A stretch of DNA of 64,000 bases from Molossus alvarezi. Its lineage: Eukaryota > Chordata > Mammalia > Chiroptera > Molossidae. The translations under genes were made by a program, and so were the position numbers. Positions 45,501 to 55,625 of this stretch are shown one piece after another. The notes under the pieces were generated by a model. That model was not told where the DNA came from. It made no database searches and worked only from the letters and a program-made list of their open reading frames with translations. The first letter of the stretch is position 1; the number at the start of each line of letters is the position of its first letter. Location of the stretch: assembly GCA_037176705.1 (NCBI GenBank), contig CM073891.1:53942571-54006570 (forward strand), read 5' to 3'.

Positions 45501-46647
45501 CTCTTTGTTTCTTGGTGAGTCTAGCTAAGGGTCCACAACCTTGTTTATCGTTTTGAAAAACCAGCTCTTTGTTTCATTGATCCTTTGAATTATTCCTTTG
45601 GTCTCTATGTCATTTATTTCTGCTCTGATCTTTACTATTTCCTTCCTCTACTTGCTCTGGAGTTTTCTTTTTGTTTGCATTCCAATTCTTTAAGTTATGA
45701 AGTTAGACAGCTAATTAAAATTTTTTTGTTTCCTAAGGTAGACCTGTAGTGCTATGAAATTCCCTCTCAGAACTGCTTTTGCTGCATCCCATAGATATTG
45801 TGTTGTTGTATGTTCATTTTTATTGGTTTCAGGAAGTTGTTTATTTCTTCCTTGATCTCCTTGGTAACCCATTCATTGTTTAATAACATGCTATTTAGCC
45901 TTCATGTGTTCAAATGTCTTTACATGTTTTTTGTTGCAACTGATTTCCAGTTTCATGTCAATGTGATCTGAGAAGATACTTGATGTGATTTTAATCTTCT
46001 TGAACTTGTAGAGACTTAGTTTGTTTCCTACACGTGGTCTATCTTTGAGAATGTCCCATGTGCACTTGAGAAGAATGTGAATTCTGTAGTTTTAGCGTGT
46101 AATTCTCTGTAGATATCCATTAAATCCATTTGATCTAGTGCTTCATTTACAGTCTCTGTTTCCTTATTAATTTTTTGTCTAGAGGATCTACCCAGTGATG
46201 TGAGCGGGGTGTTGAAGTCCCCTGCTGTTATTGTATTGCTATGGATTTCTACTTTGAAGTCTTCCTGAAGATTTTTAATATATGTTGGTGCTCCTATATT
46301 GGGTGCATATATGTTTTTCAAGGTTATATCTTCCTGTTGGATAGATCCTTTTAATAGTGTGTAGTGGCCTTCTTCGTCTCTAGTTATGCTCTTCATTTTG
46401 AAATCTATTTTATCAGATATGAGTATAGCTACCCCAGATTTTTTTCCTTTCTGTTTTCTTGGAAGATTTTTTTCCATCCCTTCACTTTCAACTTATGTGA
46501 GTCTTTTGTTGTGAGGTGGGTCTCTTGTAAACAACATATAGGTGAGTCATGCTTTGTTATTCAATCAGCTACTCTGTGTCTTTTTATTGGAGTATTCAGT
46601 CCATTTACATTTAAGGTGATTATTGATATGTACTTATTTATTGCCAT
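42511..46647 (-). pseudogene. LINE-1 ORF2 (endonuclease / reverse transcriptase), inactivated
   Basis: Starts ATG GCA ATA AAT AAG at 46647 and its natural stop is the TAG at 42511-42513; without the nested SINE this is about 1280 codons, normal for ORF2. Order seen: N-terminal endonuclease with the TAGDFNTPLT motif near 46215-46245 and a C-terminal SKIDHV stretch near 46030; reverse transcriptase with [12 protein letters not shown] and the catalytic FADDM (about 44265-44285); C-terminal cysteine-rich region near 42900-43000. Defects: an in-frame TGA about 30 codons from the start, several frameshifts (breaks near 46028, 44840, 43956, 43778, 43233) and a SINE at 45148-45410. The second D of the usual AFDKIQ segment is N here. 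Confidence 0.92.
45148..45410 (-). mobile_element. Young VES-type SINE inserted in LINE-1 ORF2
   Basis: Minus-strand full-length SINE with exact 12-bp target duplication GTTCATAGTAGT (45136-45147 and 45411-45422). Tail (GTTT)5 on this strand, then TTAATCCTCATCCGAGGACA and a complete head GAGCCAAACTGGCCAGGGC. It belongs to the GTCCTCGG-tail subfamily. It is the youngest layer of the MaLR / LINE-1 / SINE nest. Confidence 0.95.
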
Positions 46648-46745
46648 TTTTGTTTGGTTTGGTTATATTTTTCTTCCTATTTCTTCTACTAATTACAGCA
46701 GTCCTTTTAGCATTTCTTGCAGTGCTGGTTTGGTGCTAATATCTT

Positions 46746-47593
46746 CCCTTAGCCTTTTTTCTTTTTTTCTTTTTTTTTTTCTGGGAATCTCTTTACTTGA
46801 CCTTCTATTTTGAATGACAGCCTTGCTGGATAGAGTAGTCTTGGATTCAGATCCTTGTTTTTCATGACCTTGATTACTTCATGCCATTCCCTTCTGGCCT
46901 GTAGAGTTTCTGTTGAGAAGTCAGATGATAGCCTTATCGGGGTTCCCATATAGGTAACTTGTTGCTTATCTCTTGCTGCTTTTAGGATTCTCTCCTTGTC
47001 TTTAATTTTTGGCATTTTAACTACTATGTGTCTTGGTGTGGGCCTGTTTGGGATCTTCTTACTTGGGGCTCTCTGTGCTTCTTGAACTTGAATGCCTTCT
47101 TCCTTCACCAAATTAGGGAAGTTTTCTGTCACTGTTTCTTTGAATATATTTTCTAGCCCTTGCTCATTTTCTTCTTCTTCATGGATTCTTATGAGGTGAA
47201 TATTATTATGTTTCCAGCTGTCTCACAGTTCTCTTAAGCTGTCTTCTGTTTTTTAATGTTTTATTTTCCTTTTGGTTGTCTGATTGGTTGATTTTTTCTA
47301 CCCTGTCTTCTAATGCACTGATCTAGTCCTCAGCTTCCTCTACTCTGCTGTTTAGACCTTCCCATGTGTTCTTTATTTCTGATATGTCATTCTTGATTTC
47401 TTCTTGGTGGTTTTTAATTTCCAATTTGTTGATTATTCAACATCTCTATGTTTTAACTCATGCTGTTGAGCTTCTTGAATATAATGACTCTGAATTCTAG
47501 CTCTGTTAACTTGCTTAACTGCTCCACATTTATCTCATCTCCATTAGAGGTCTCTTGTTTTTTCATTTGGCTTTTGTTTCTATGTTTCACCAT
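46746..47593 (-). pseudogene. LINE-1 ORF1 (RNA-binding chaperone), inactivated
   Basis: Starts ATG GTG AAA CAT AGA at 47593, with a Lys/Gln-rich N-terminus, then a heptad-rich coiled-coil stretch (…VEKINQSDNQKENKTLKNR…), then the RNA-binding half: HIVVKMPKIKDKERILKAAR and a C-terminal domain ending in a Lys-rich tail near 46750. The role in an intact element is to trimerise and coat LINE-1 RNA. Frame changes occur at about 47455 and about 47220, and only 46749-47132 remains as one long open piece. The length is somewhat below the family's ~340 residues, probably through deletion. Confidence 0.85.
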
Positions 47594-48414
47594 TTTGGCT
47601 ATCACAGTGGGCTTTAGAGCCTGTGAAATTTTCCTGTGGGTGTTGGTGTTCTGTTGTTTGTGGCTCCCTCTCCTGGGTTTGGATGAGTGAGGGAGGACAC
47701 CCCGCGTTAAATAACACTGGCAAGTCCCACCTTCCTGGCTTTAGTTGCTAGCCCAGGAATGGTACAGCTATCCTCCAGCGTTTTGCTGGAGGCTATCAGT
47801 CGTGGTTACTTGAAGAGCCTTGGGTTCTCAGGTGAATAAAAAACTCCCTCAGGTGCTCAGCATAAGGGGATTTCCTGAGGGTGGAGTAGATGCTGGTTGT
47901 TACTGAGCCTCAATTTGCATTTCAATGGCCCTCCTGGGTTGGATTGAATCTCAGAGGGAGGGGCCACTGCCTCTCCCCTGATCCCTGGGAAGGAGCATGA
48001 TGGAAACCGTCCTACATGGCTGCAACTCAGCAAAAGCTCTGAGTGTCCTCCAAATCTTGAGTGTCCCCACACAGTTCCAGTCCAGTCCGCCCTCCCTCTG
48101 CTGGAACCCAAGGTGAGTGGCTGTGTCTTTTTTAGTGTCTGTCCCAGCTCTGCGCTGTGGAGCCGCTTGGGAGTTTACCCTGAGAGCGCTGCTCACAGCT
48201 AATGTCGCAGCTGTCTCTGAGCTCCCCACCCCCCTCTCATGCCTCCACAATCCTACCAGGATAGAGTCAATGTCACTGGTTATATGGTCCTCCAAGTTGC
48301 TTTTCCGTTGCTTTTTCCCGTCAATTTGTCTGTGTTTTAGTTGTAATTTCTGTTTGGTCCTGGGAGAAGGTCTGTGTAGCTTCCATTCACTCCACCACCA
48401 TTTTGGAATTCTTC
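47594..48414 (-). promoter_or_regulatory. LINE-1 5' UTR with internal promoter region
   Basis: About 820 bp between the ORF1 start and the 5' target duplication; on its own strand it starts GAATTCCAAAATGGTGGTGG. It is the most GC- and CpG-rich part of the element (GTGGAGCCGCTTGGGAG, CCCCGCGTTAAATAA), as expected for an internal RNA polymerase II promoter. Activity cannot be judged from sequence. Chance open frames lie across it (47857-48437) and are not genes. Confidence 0.75.
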
Positions 48415-48620
48415 AAGAGGAAGTTCTTGAAAGGTAGTTATGTTATAATGGTGGAGCCCTCATAATGGGATTAGTGTCCTTAGAAGAAGACATATAAGAA
48501 TACTTATTTTCTCTTCTCTACTATTGAGGACACAGAGAGAAAGTGGTTGTCTACAAGACCATGTTTAAGCCACATGGTCTCTTATATTTTTGTTATAGGA
48601 GCCCAAAACTGACTAAAACA

Positions 48621-51600
48621 TTATTTTTCCAAATGAGGTCTCACTTTGAGGTACTAAGGACTTAAATGTATGGATCTTGGGAGGACTTGAAACAAATAAC
48701 AACTGTAAAAAAACTCCTAAATCCAAGAAACTATCTGGATATAAGACCAACTGAATATTCAGATTTCAGATTTTTAAATGATTGATGTTTTTATCTAAAG
48801 CAAGTACATGTTGAAGATGATAATATAATTTTATTGATTTTTAGTAGCTATTTTGTAATTGATAAGCTAAGCTACAGTATGGATAGGCATACTTTTATTT
48901 GCATATGAGTTCTATAAGTCATTTTAAATGTCAATAATTGGTCCTCATGATATCTTGTGATATAAGTAAACACAGTTAATGTTTTCATTAATACTAGTTA
49001 TTAAATTATATTATATTTACAAAATATGGTAGCATCAGTGATAAATTGTTTTTGACATATTTCATGTTTTAAATTGAGTATGAGTACACATAATTTTGGA
49101 TAATGTAATTCTGAACTAAAGGCTTTTTATTTCAGGATAAAAACAAATGCTACTTAGGTCATTCATTTTTAGTTATATATTCATTTGTAAAATATTAATT
49201 TTATTACTAATTTCTATTAGACAATTTAGATATTTATCCACTAAGATAATTTGGATCAGGCTATTTATTACTCTTGGTTTAATATGGTATGGCATTAAAG
49301 AAAGGAATGAAATAAATACAATTCAACCTTTCCCTTACATTTCAATAAGGTTTCTGGCCAACATTATATCCAAAAGAATACTCTATAGCCTAGCATGCTT
49401 TCCATTCCTGAGTAGTGTCTTGTTGTAATATTCTGAATTTTTAAATTTTATCCACTTGGCTTCCTCCATTATATAAAGTAAAATTAAGAAGTAGACGACT
49501 GAGCTGAAATCCATCTATTTGCTCAAAGACTGTGCAGTGTGCCAGGCATCCCATTACTTTAGAATTTTCAAATCTATGCTGGGGTATTGCATATCTTTTC
49601 ATTTCTTGTTTATAAGGCTGTGTTAGAAAGAACAGCCTGTCCTCGGTTCAGAAATCAGCAGAGTGCCTGGAAAGAAGAATGTGTACGCCCAGAAAAAACA
49701 GACCAAGAAATTGCAAAGAATACTAGAAACAAACAGGCATTGTAAGCAGTGCAATCAATTACTCAGAGCTGTTGATTTCTACCGCACTATTTAAGAAAAC
49801 AAAATGCATTATTTGGGACTTTTCATCATAAATCTGGGAACTCATTGGCTTAAGAACAGATAATATTATACCATACTTGTCAGTCAGCCAATGAATAAGT
49901 GACCTGAGAGTCATTTATTGGGAATAAGAAGATACTTAACTTCTTTGTTATTACTGGTTGTTCTATCGGTAGTACAAGAAATGCATTTTCTACATTGAAC
50001 ATAAAGATAAATGGGGAAGTTCTTCAATGTATAACCTTTTTATTGTGGTAATACTAGATTTCAGAAATGTTTTCTAAATGTAAGTTAAAAAATCTTAAAG
50101 TAAAAAAAATTCATATTTGGCACTATGCTTTCTGAAATTTTAAGTCAAATGCATGGAAGTGGGAGAGTTGAGGAAGTAGAAAGGGGAATGAGATTATGGG
50201 TTATACAACAAATGCCAAATGCAGAGTGTCAAAAAATGCTATAACCAAGTTTTTCAACAATATATCCTGGTTTTTGCTATTGCTTTTCTTCAGCCACAAC
50301 AGACATTCCTCTGTAAAACTAGACCACTTAATTATAGGAAGCTGGTCTATAAGGATTCAATGATACAGTCCTGGAATGTATAGATTATGACACCTGCTAT
50401 GAAGAAAGGTGATAATTATTTATTTTACCTTAAAATTATAGGCTCAAATTTCTGGCTTATGGAATTTATGCTTAGGTAATCAATTGCCATTGTAATTAAT
50501 ATATTAAAAATCACTTTTGTTACATAAAACTTTACAGTTGGAAGGGAGCTCAAAATACATCAAATCACCCCATTATTTTATAGAGAAATACACTTTGGCC
50601 AAGAAAAATTGAGTGGTCCAAGACCACACAACTTAAAAGTGATGGAAACAAAACTAAAAGTCAAATCTGATTGGCTCAGATTATCTTTACATGCATGGCA
50701 GAACTCACTGGATCCAATCTTATCAATTGGTTACTCTGATAGTTTTAAATATACAGCCTAAATTATTTATGGAAAGATATTATACCACTGATATACAATA
50801 CAATGTGGCATCTAAATGAAAAGTTTGGCAATATTACTTAGAACAGCTTGGGTGTGGAGAAACTGACAGACATCTCATACATATGTTGGACCACCTCCCC
50901 TTTCATAGGTAGTCCTAAAAAGATAAAAAATTCTCCCAATATAAGAAATTTGAATGATACATCTCAAAACTTATTCAGCCTGGGTTAGAGGATAACCAGA
51001 GTTTAGATTTAAAATAATTACTGAATAATATATATAATTTGAATTGTACAAAATAAAACATGTGGGACCCCTTGCTTGGTACTTTGTTATTAAAGGCACA
51101 AAAATATAAACTTTTTCCTTTAAAAGATTATAGTACTACACATAATTCTAGTCCTAAGAGGAACAATAGTGCTATATTAGAAATAATATGAATTTATAAA
51201 TTTCAAAAAATGGTGCTTTAATTTTTATACTATAAATAATTTCTTACTGCTGCATCTTGAATGATCACATAATTTTTCTCACTTTTCTGCAAATTTATTT
51301 ACTAGATCATCAAAATTTATATTTATAGCAACTTTATTTACAATCAATATAATTGAAAGTAACATCAGTCACTTTGGTAAATGCAAGGTCACAAATAATT
51401 TTGATAATTTTTAATTGTGAGAAGGATCTTTCTGCTGATAAAAGTGGTTTCTGAAACTGATGAACATGTTTTATAGGCAGTGATAATGGGACAAATTTCT
51501 AATAAATTATTTCAAAATGTATTTTTTAGTAATCTGGACCTGACATTTTTCATGAAACTATTTTTCTAAAAATATTTAGTTCTTTATACAAATCAGTTTC

Positions 51601-51621
51601 TTGTAAGTCTGAATTTAATAT
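48621..51621. other. AT-rich intergenic DNA, no gene seen
   Basis: About 3 kb of AT-rich sequence with one MIR (listed). The 93-codon open frame at 49147-49428 is I/L/F-rich because the DNA is A+T-rich; no family recognised. Confidence 0.55.
50530..50720 (-). repeat. MIR-type SINE (ancient)
   Basis: Minus-strand order CAGTTGGAAGGGAGCTC, AAATCACCCCATTATTTTAT, AGAGAAATACACTTTGGCC, GAGTGGTCCAAGACCACACA, ACTTAAAAGTGATGGAAAC, AGTCAAATCTGATTGGCTC corresponds to 'hold-back' MIR/MIR3 core order ('…caccccattttacagatgagga…aaggtcacacagc…'). Confidence 0.65.
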
Positions 51622-51633
51622 AAATGTAAATTT

Positions 51634-52035
51634 GCCATGGCCAAATAGCTCAGTTGCTTAGAGTGTTGTTTCAATATACCAAGATTGTGGATTCAATCCC
51701 TGGTCAGGGAACATACAAGAATCACCCAATGAACACATAAATAAGTGGAACAACAAATCAATCCTTCTCTCACTCTCTCTCTAAAATCAATAATTTTTTT
51801 TTAAATTTTGTTTTTCTTCATTAATTTTTTTAGAGAGAGAAGAAGGAGGAGGGAGAGGGATAAAACCATTGATGAGAAAGAACATTGATTGGCCGCCTCC
51901 TACATGCCCTCCACTGGGGATTGGGCCCACAACCTGGGCAGGTGCTCTGACCAGAAATTGAACCGGTGACCTCTTGGTGCATGGGTTTATGTTCAACCAC
52001 TGAGCCACATCGGCCGGGCTAAAATCAATAAATTT
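51634..52035 (+). mobile_element. VES-type SINE, plus strand, split at its tail
   Basis: 51634-51798 carries the head CCATGGCCAAATAGCTCAGT, a B-box-like GGATTCAATCCC and a CT-rich run ending TCTCTCTAAAATCAATAA; the tail resumes at 52021-52035. Outer flanks AAATGTAAATTT (51622-51633) and AAGTGTAAGTTTA (52036-52048) look like its target duplication. A second SINE sits inside the A-rich tail in the opposite orientation. Confidence 0.82.
51799..52018 (-). mobile_element. VES-type SINE, minus strand, inserted in the tail of another SINE
   Basis: Minus-strand SINE with TTTTTCTTCATTAATTTTTT, GA-rich body, CATTGATGAGAAAGAACATT, and GAGCCACATCGGCCGGGC at the head. Its target duplication is the tail of its host SINE, CTAAAATCAATAATTT (51781-51796) and CTAAAATCAATAAATTT (52019-52035). 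The two copies face each other tail to tail and could pair as a hairpin in a transcript. Confidence 0.9.
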
Positions 52036-52048
52036 AAGTGTAAGTTTA

Positions 52049-53490
52049 CATAATGGCATTTCATGTTTCCTCTGCCATTTCTTGTGACTTGTGGCAATAA
52101 TATAAGAAACAAATTATGATTTGTACATAATTCAAAATGTCTGCCTATGCATTCTATTGCTGTATCTTTCATTTCAAAAGATAATTGAATTTAAAACTGT
52201 CTTCCTTGTTAATAACAGAGTCAACCAAAACCTCATATGAAAATTCAATAATGCAGTAATATTTAAATTTTATTTCTATTTCTAAGCCTGTGGATATTTT
52301 TTGCACTATTGCATCAGTTATTATAACTGAAGATTTTAAACTTTTTGACATGTTCTAATAAGTCTCAGTATTCTTTATTGCAATATCCAGGTGTAAATCT
52401 TTATTTTGTAGTAATTTACTGACATAGTTATTGCTTAATTGCCAGTAATTTCTGTTTCAGCATTCAAACTAGAGAGTTAATATTTCTGCAGACACCTCGA
52501 GGACAGGCTCTGGAGACTGATGAGTAAGCCAGCCTCAAATTAGGTTCCAACACCTGTGTCGAACCTCTCCTCCTTCCCATACCACTGCTGCTGATATTTT
52601 TTCTGCTGCTGTAGCCATTGCTATTTCCAGTCTGGTCTCAAATTCTGGTTTGCCAGTCCCCAAAGTGCTTTAGACTTCCCCAAAGCATGTATATATGTGC
52701 CGTGCCAACCGCTATGCATGCATGCTTCCACCATGCCCACAGGCTTGACCAGCTAGTGTTGATGCTGCTGTACCAATACCTTTGAATGCTCTTGGTGATA
52801 GAACATTCACATGCATATTCCATTTCTCTGTCAGACTTCACTTTAAAAAAACTCAAGTCCTAGAATTTCAAGACAGTGAAAGCAAAGTGTTAAACAAAGC
52901 ATGAGGCCCATTATCAACAGGGGGTTCTGTGCTACTAGTCAGTGAAGTTGGCTTTGGTAGTAGGTAATAGCTTGACCAGATTGTCAGTGATTGGAAGTAA
53001 CCAGATTGATAGAGAAAGTAACCAGATTGATAGATTAGATAATAATGAAGTTTGAGAAAGACTATTTTATCACATTTAATGTTCAGCAGAGAGACTTCAC
53101 TGCAGAAAAGATTTTTTTTATGATTTGATTAAACTACCCAAAAAGACCAATTATATTTTTATTATCCAACTTGGTTCTTCCCAACAGCACAAAACTAAAG
53201 CAACCCATGGAGCAGGGATGAGAGTATTTGACAAAATCAAGAACACGATCTTCTTACTGTGTTCTTCCTGGATTGTATCCCAGTTTTCTAGGTATAAATC
53301 CAATGTTTATTTCATGATTAGTCACTGGGCAACCCACTTGTATAGAGTATTTATGAAAGTTTGCCATGACTTAGTATTAAAGTAAAATAAACAGTAAATT
53401 ATCTACCTAGAGTAGAGCAAGAAATTTTAATATAATAATATTCTACTCTTTGAATGTTGACATGTTTCCATGTCAAACTAATATTATAAT
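52049..53490. other. Unassigned intergenic DNA, no gene seen
   Basis: A less AT-rich stretch lies at 52440-52860 (CAGACACCTCGAGGACAGGC). A direct tandem of two ~20-bp units, AAGTAACCAGATTGATAGA, occurs at 52996-53035. No gene recognised. Confidence 0.5.
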
Positions 53491-53571
53491 ATATTCCCTA
53501 TATCAGAAAATTACACTACTATCCTCTCAGCTGCTCAAGCCACAGTCCTAAGAGTTAATATGTAAGGCCCA
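53491..53571 (+). repeat. 80-bp local duplication, copy 1
   Basis: ATATTCCCTATATCAGAAAA through TTACACTACTATCCTCTCAG is repeated at 54538-54618 with one difference in about 40 bp, and similarity continues with more differences to TATGTAAGGCC. Same orientation, 1.05 kb apart. Confidence 0.85.
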
Positions 53572-53585
53572 TACACGCCTTTAGA

Positions 53586-54180
53586 TGTGTCTCTCACAGT
53601 GTGGTCTGTAGATGAGCAGAATAAGCATCATCGTGGCGACTCTGAAGCAGCAAGATGGACTCTGCTCAAAGTTTGGTTCATAAGTCGAGACTGATGGTAC
53701 CACACACACATACTATGAGGATATGACAGTGTTTGTTATTCACTTTCTAAGGAGAAGGCTTTCTAGGGAGAAGAGTTGCCAAACAGGTCCAAAAAATGGC
53801 TATTGAGAGCAGGGAATGGAGATTGGCCTGGGGGTTTTATTGCGTGTAGGGGATGATGCCAGGTAAAGGTTTCCTCACATGAGCAGTTATGTGCCACCAG
53901 CCACAAAGGAGGAAGAATCAGGGCTTTCTTATCAGCTTATTTAGATGTGGGCAGAAGAGTAAGAGGGAGGAATAAGGCTTAAAAGCTGTCAGCAGTCAAA
54001 CATCAGAAAGTGTATTCAGACCCTTTAAGATACCTGGGAACTTATAAAATAAGCAAATTATTGAGCCCCATCTCAGATCTACTGAATCAGAAACTCAGAG
54101 GGTTGGGTCAGGAATCTGTGTCTCAACAAGCTTTCTAGGAAGTTTTTCTGCGTCATCAAGTACAGAAACTATACTCTAGT
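53586..54180 (+). repeat. MER20-like hAT MITE, split by an LTR-like insert
   Basis: 53586-about 53632 (CTCACAGTGTGGTCTGTAGA, ATAAGCATCATC) and about 54028-54180 (ACCTGGGAACTTATAAAATA, GATCTACTGAATCAGAAACT, GTCTCAACAAGCTTTC) together follow the order of MER20, a non-autonomous Charlie-type hAT element. The missing middle is replaced by about 400 bp of other sequence. The family call is from memory of the consensus. Confidence 0.65.
53633..54027 (-). repeat. LTR-like insert inside the MER20-like element
   Basis: About 395 bp of less AT-rich sequence. Read on the minus strand it has a polyadenylation signal in CACGCAATAAAACCCCCAGG, preceded by GC-richer U3-like sequence and followed by about 190 bp that would be U5. 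The boundaries follow from the break in MER20; exact TG/CA ends and target duplications were not resolved. Confidence 0.4.
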
Positions 54181-54537
54181 TTCCAATAAAATAAGTTTAT
54201 CTGTGTTTTTTCTTACCTCATGAGTCACATTTTTTCATTCTCCTTTACCAGTTTTTTTTTTTTTCTTCCCTACCTGGTCTCTAAGTTAAAAAAAAAAAAA
54301 AAATCAGTCTTCCCTACTTTGCCTGAATTGTCTTTAGTGGCTTTAAAATCAATCAAGAAATTTTGATGCCCAAACCTTTAACCCCAGTCTGGCTCTCTCT
54401 ACTGGCTCCCAGTCTTGTTTTTATAAAGGTCTTTCAACATCTCTTCTTGGATAGTAGTCATATAAAATTTACAATGAGAAAGCTAGAAACCCTCTTTTAC
54501 TTCTTAGAAATTCTCCAGACAACTCTACTTTTAAGAA

Positions 54538-54618
54538 AATATTCCCCATATCAGAAAATTACACTACTATCCTCTCAGTTCCTCAGGCCAGAATCTAGGA
54601 ATTGTTATGTAAAGCCAA
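54538..54618 (+). repeat. 80-bp local duplication, copy 2
   Basis: Partner of 53491-53571: ATATTCCCCATATCAGAAAA, TTACACTACTATCCTCTCAG, then CTCAGGCCAGAATCTAGGAA. The higher identity of the left half compared with the right half is visible. Confidence 0.85.
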
Positions 54619-54794
54619 AATATAAACCAACAGAAACTTTTGTTGGTTCTTTTTTAAATTCCTGATATGTCTTATTTTCATCACATTCTATTCCAGGTAT
54701 AGTTCAAAATACAATCATTTTTCATCTGAAACAGGTCAGTAAACTCTTAACTGGTCAGCACTGCCTTGACTCTTCATTCCATCAAGTCCATTTC

Positions 54795-55010
54795 CCAGAC
54801 AGCATCCAAAGTGACTATTTTAATCAGATCATGATACACTCTTCAATAAAAATTTTTCAAGGGCTTTCTGTTGTAACTAGAGTGAAATTAAAACTCCTTA
54901 CTGTAATATACAAAGACCTATATGCTCTTTCATCTACTTATCTCTCTTATCTCTCCCATTTCTCAACTCTTCTAAATTTTGCATTTGTTAATTTATCAAT
55001 AATTAACCGA
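54795..55010 (+). repeat. L2-type LINE ORF2 3' fragment
   Basis: The order CAGACAGCATCCAAAGTGAC, AATCAGATCATGATACACTC, AAGGGCTTTCTGTTGTAACT, AAATTAAAACTCCTTACTG, ACAAAGACCTATATGCTCTT follows the L2 ORF2 3' region ('…gatcatgtcactcc…aaactccttagcatgg…caaggccct…'). Decayed and not coding. Confidence 0.6.
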
Positions 55011-55047
55011 TAGTCTTTCCAGCTCTCATAGGCAAATTGAAAGCAAA

Positions 55048-55050
<3 letters not shown>

Positions 55051-55087
<37 letters not shown>
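55051..55087. repeat. (TG)n microsatellite
   Basis: About 18-19 uninterrupted TG units. Perfect purity suggests a polymorphic locus. Confidence 0.97.
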
Positions 55088-55090
<3 letters not shown>

Positions 55091-55434
55091 ACAGCTCTAT
55101 AACCCTAATTTATCCTCGCATGAATAAACAAATTTCTCCTCACACACATTAGGTGCTTAATATATACTGGATGACTAACATGTTCTCATTGCACAATTTT
55201 AGGTGGAACACTTTTGGTGCTGTATATATAGTAGTGATGCCATGTGTTCTTTGCATCAAGAGATACAAAGTAATTGAGATGTCAGTCAGTGCTTGTCCTG
55301 TCCATGCCCACACTCTCAAGTCAGGGCACTGTCTGACTGACCACAGCCCTTGCATAGTGGCAGGTTGTGTCATGAGTCACCACTGATTGTATCAGTAGTA
55401 GATATTTAATCCAAGACAGTTCAATGCTACTCTT

Positions 55435-55611
55435 TTTTTTTTTAATTTATTTTTTATTGATTAATTTATGTTACAGATTATTCTCCTTTTTTCACCCACT
55501 GATTTCCCCCTCCCTCTCCCCTCCCTGCCCCTTCCCCAGATTGTTGTCCATGTCCACTGTTCATGCATACATGCGTATAAGTTCTGTGGTTCATCCCTCC
55601 CCCACCTCCCC
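55435..55611 (-). mobile_element. Very short LINE-1 3' end, minus strand
   Basis: Only 177 bp: poly-T, then the complement of the bat-lineage 3' UTR (ATTGTTGTCCATGTCCACTG, CATGCATACATGCGTATAAG). Exact 14-bp target duplication TCAATGCTACTCTT (55421-55434 and 55612-55625) shows that it is a complete, severely 5'-truncated insertion, not a remnant. Young. Confidence 0.94.
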
Positions 55612-55625
55612 TCAATGCTACTCTT

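Larger units (their letters stand above)
42288..48414 (-). mobile_element. Full-length LINE-1, minus strand, 6.1 kb, decayed
   Basis: The 3' end with poly-T lies at the left; then 3' UTR, ORF2, ORF1 and 5' UTR to the right. Target duplication AAGAGGAAATTCTT (42274-42287) and AAGAGGAAGTTCTT (48415-48428), 13 of 14 matching, proves that both ends are original. The net length without the nested SINE is about 5.85 kb. The 3' UTR matches the copies at 19.2, 21.5 and 55.4 kb (TATGCATACATGCATATAAG in complement). It once encoded everything for its own movement; both ORFs now carry stops and frameshifts. Confidence 0.95.
42200..48620 (+). repeat. MaLR-type LTR (MLT1-like), split by a full-length LINE-1
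   Basis: The LTR is in two pieces. About 42200-42287 holds its 5' part (GAAACTCTAATCTCCAACAT, the usual 'AATCCCCAATG…' block). 48415-48620 holds the rest: GGTGGAGCCCTCATAATGGG, ATTAGTGTCCTTAGAAGAAG, GAGGACACAGAGAGAAAGTG, TTTTTGTTATAGGAGCCC and a CTAAAACA end. Removing 42288-48414 rejoins a continuous LTR. It is therefore older than the LINE-1. Confidence 0.78.

Noticed and set aside
47857..48437. Overlapping open frames of 84-114 codons on both strands
   Set aside because: They lie in the GC-richer LINE-1 5' UTR and have no start context or homology that I can recognise.
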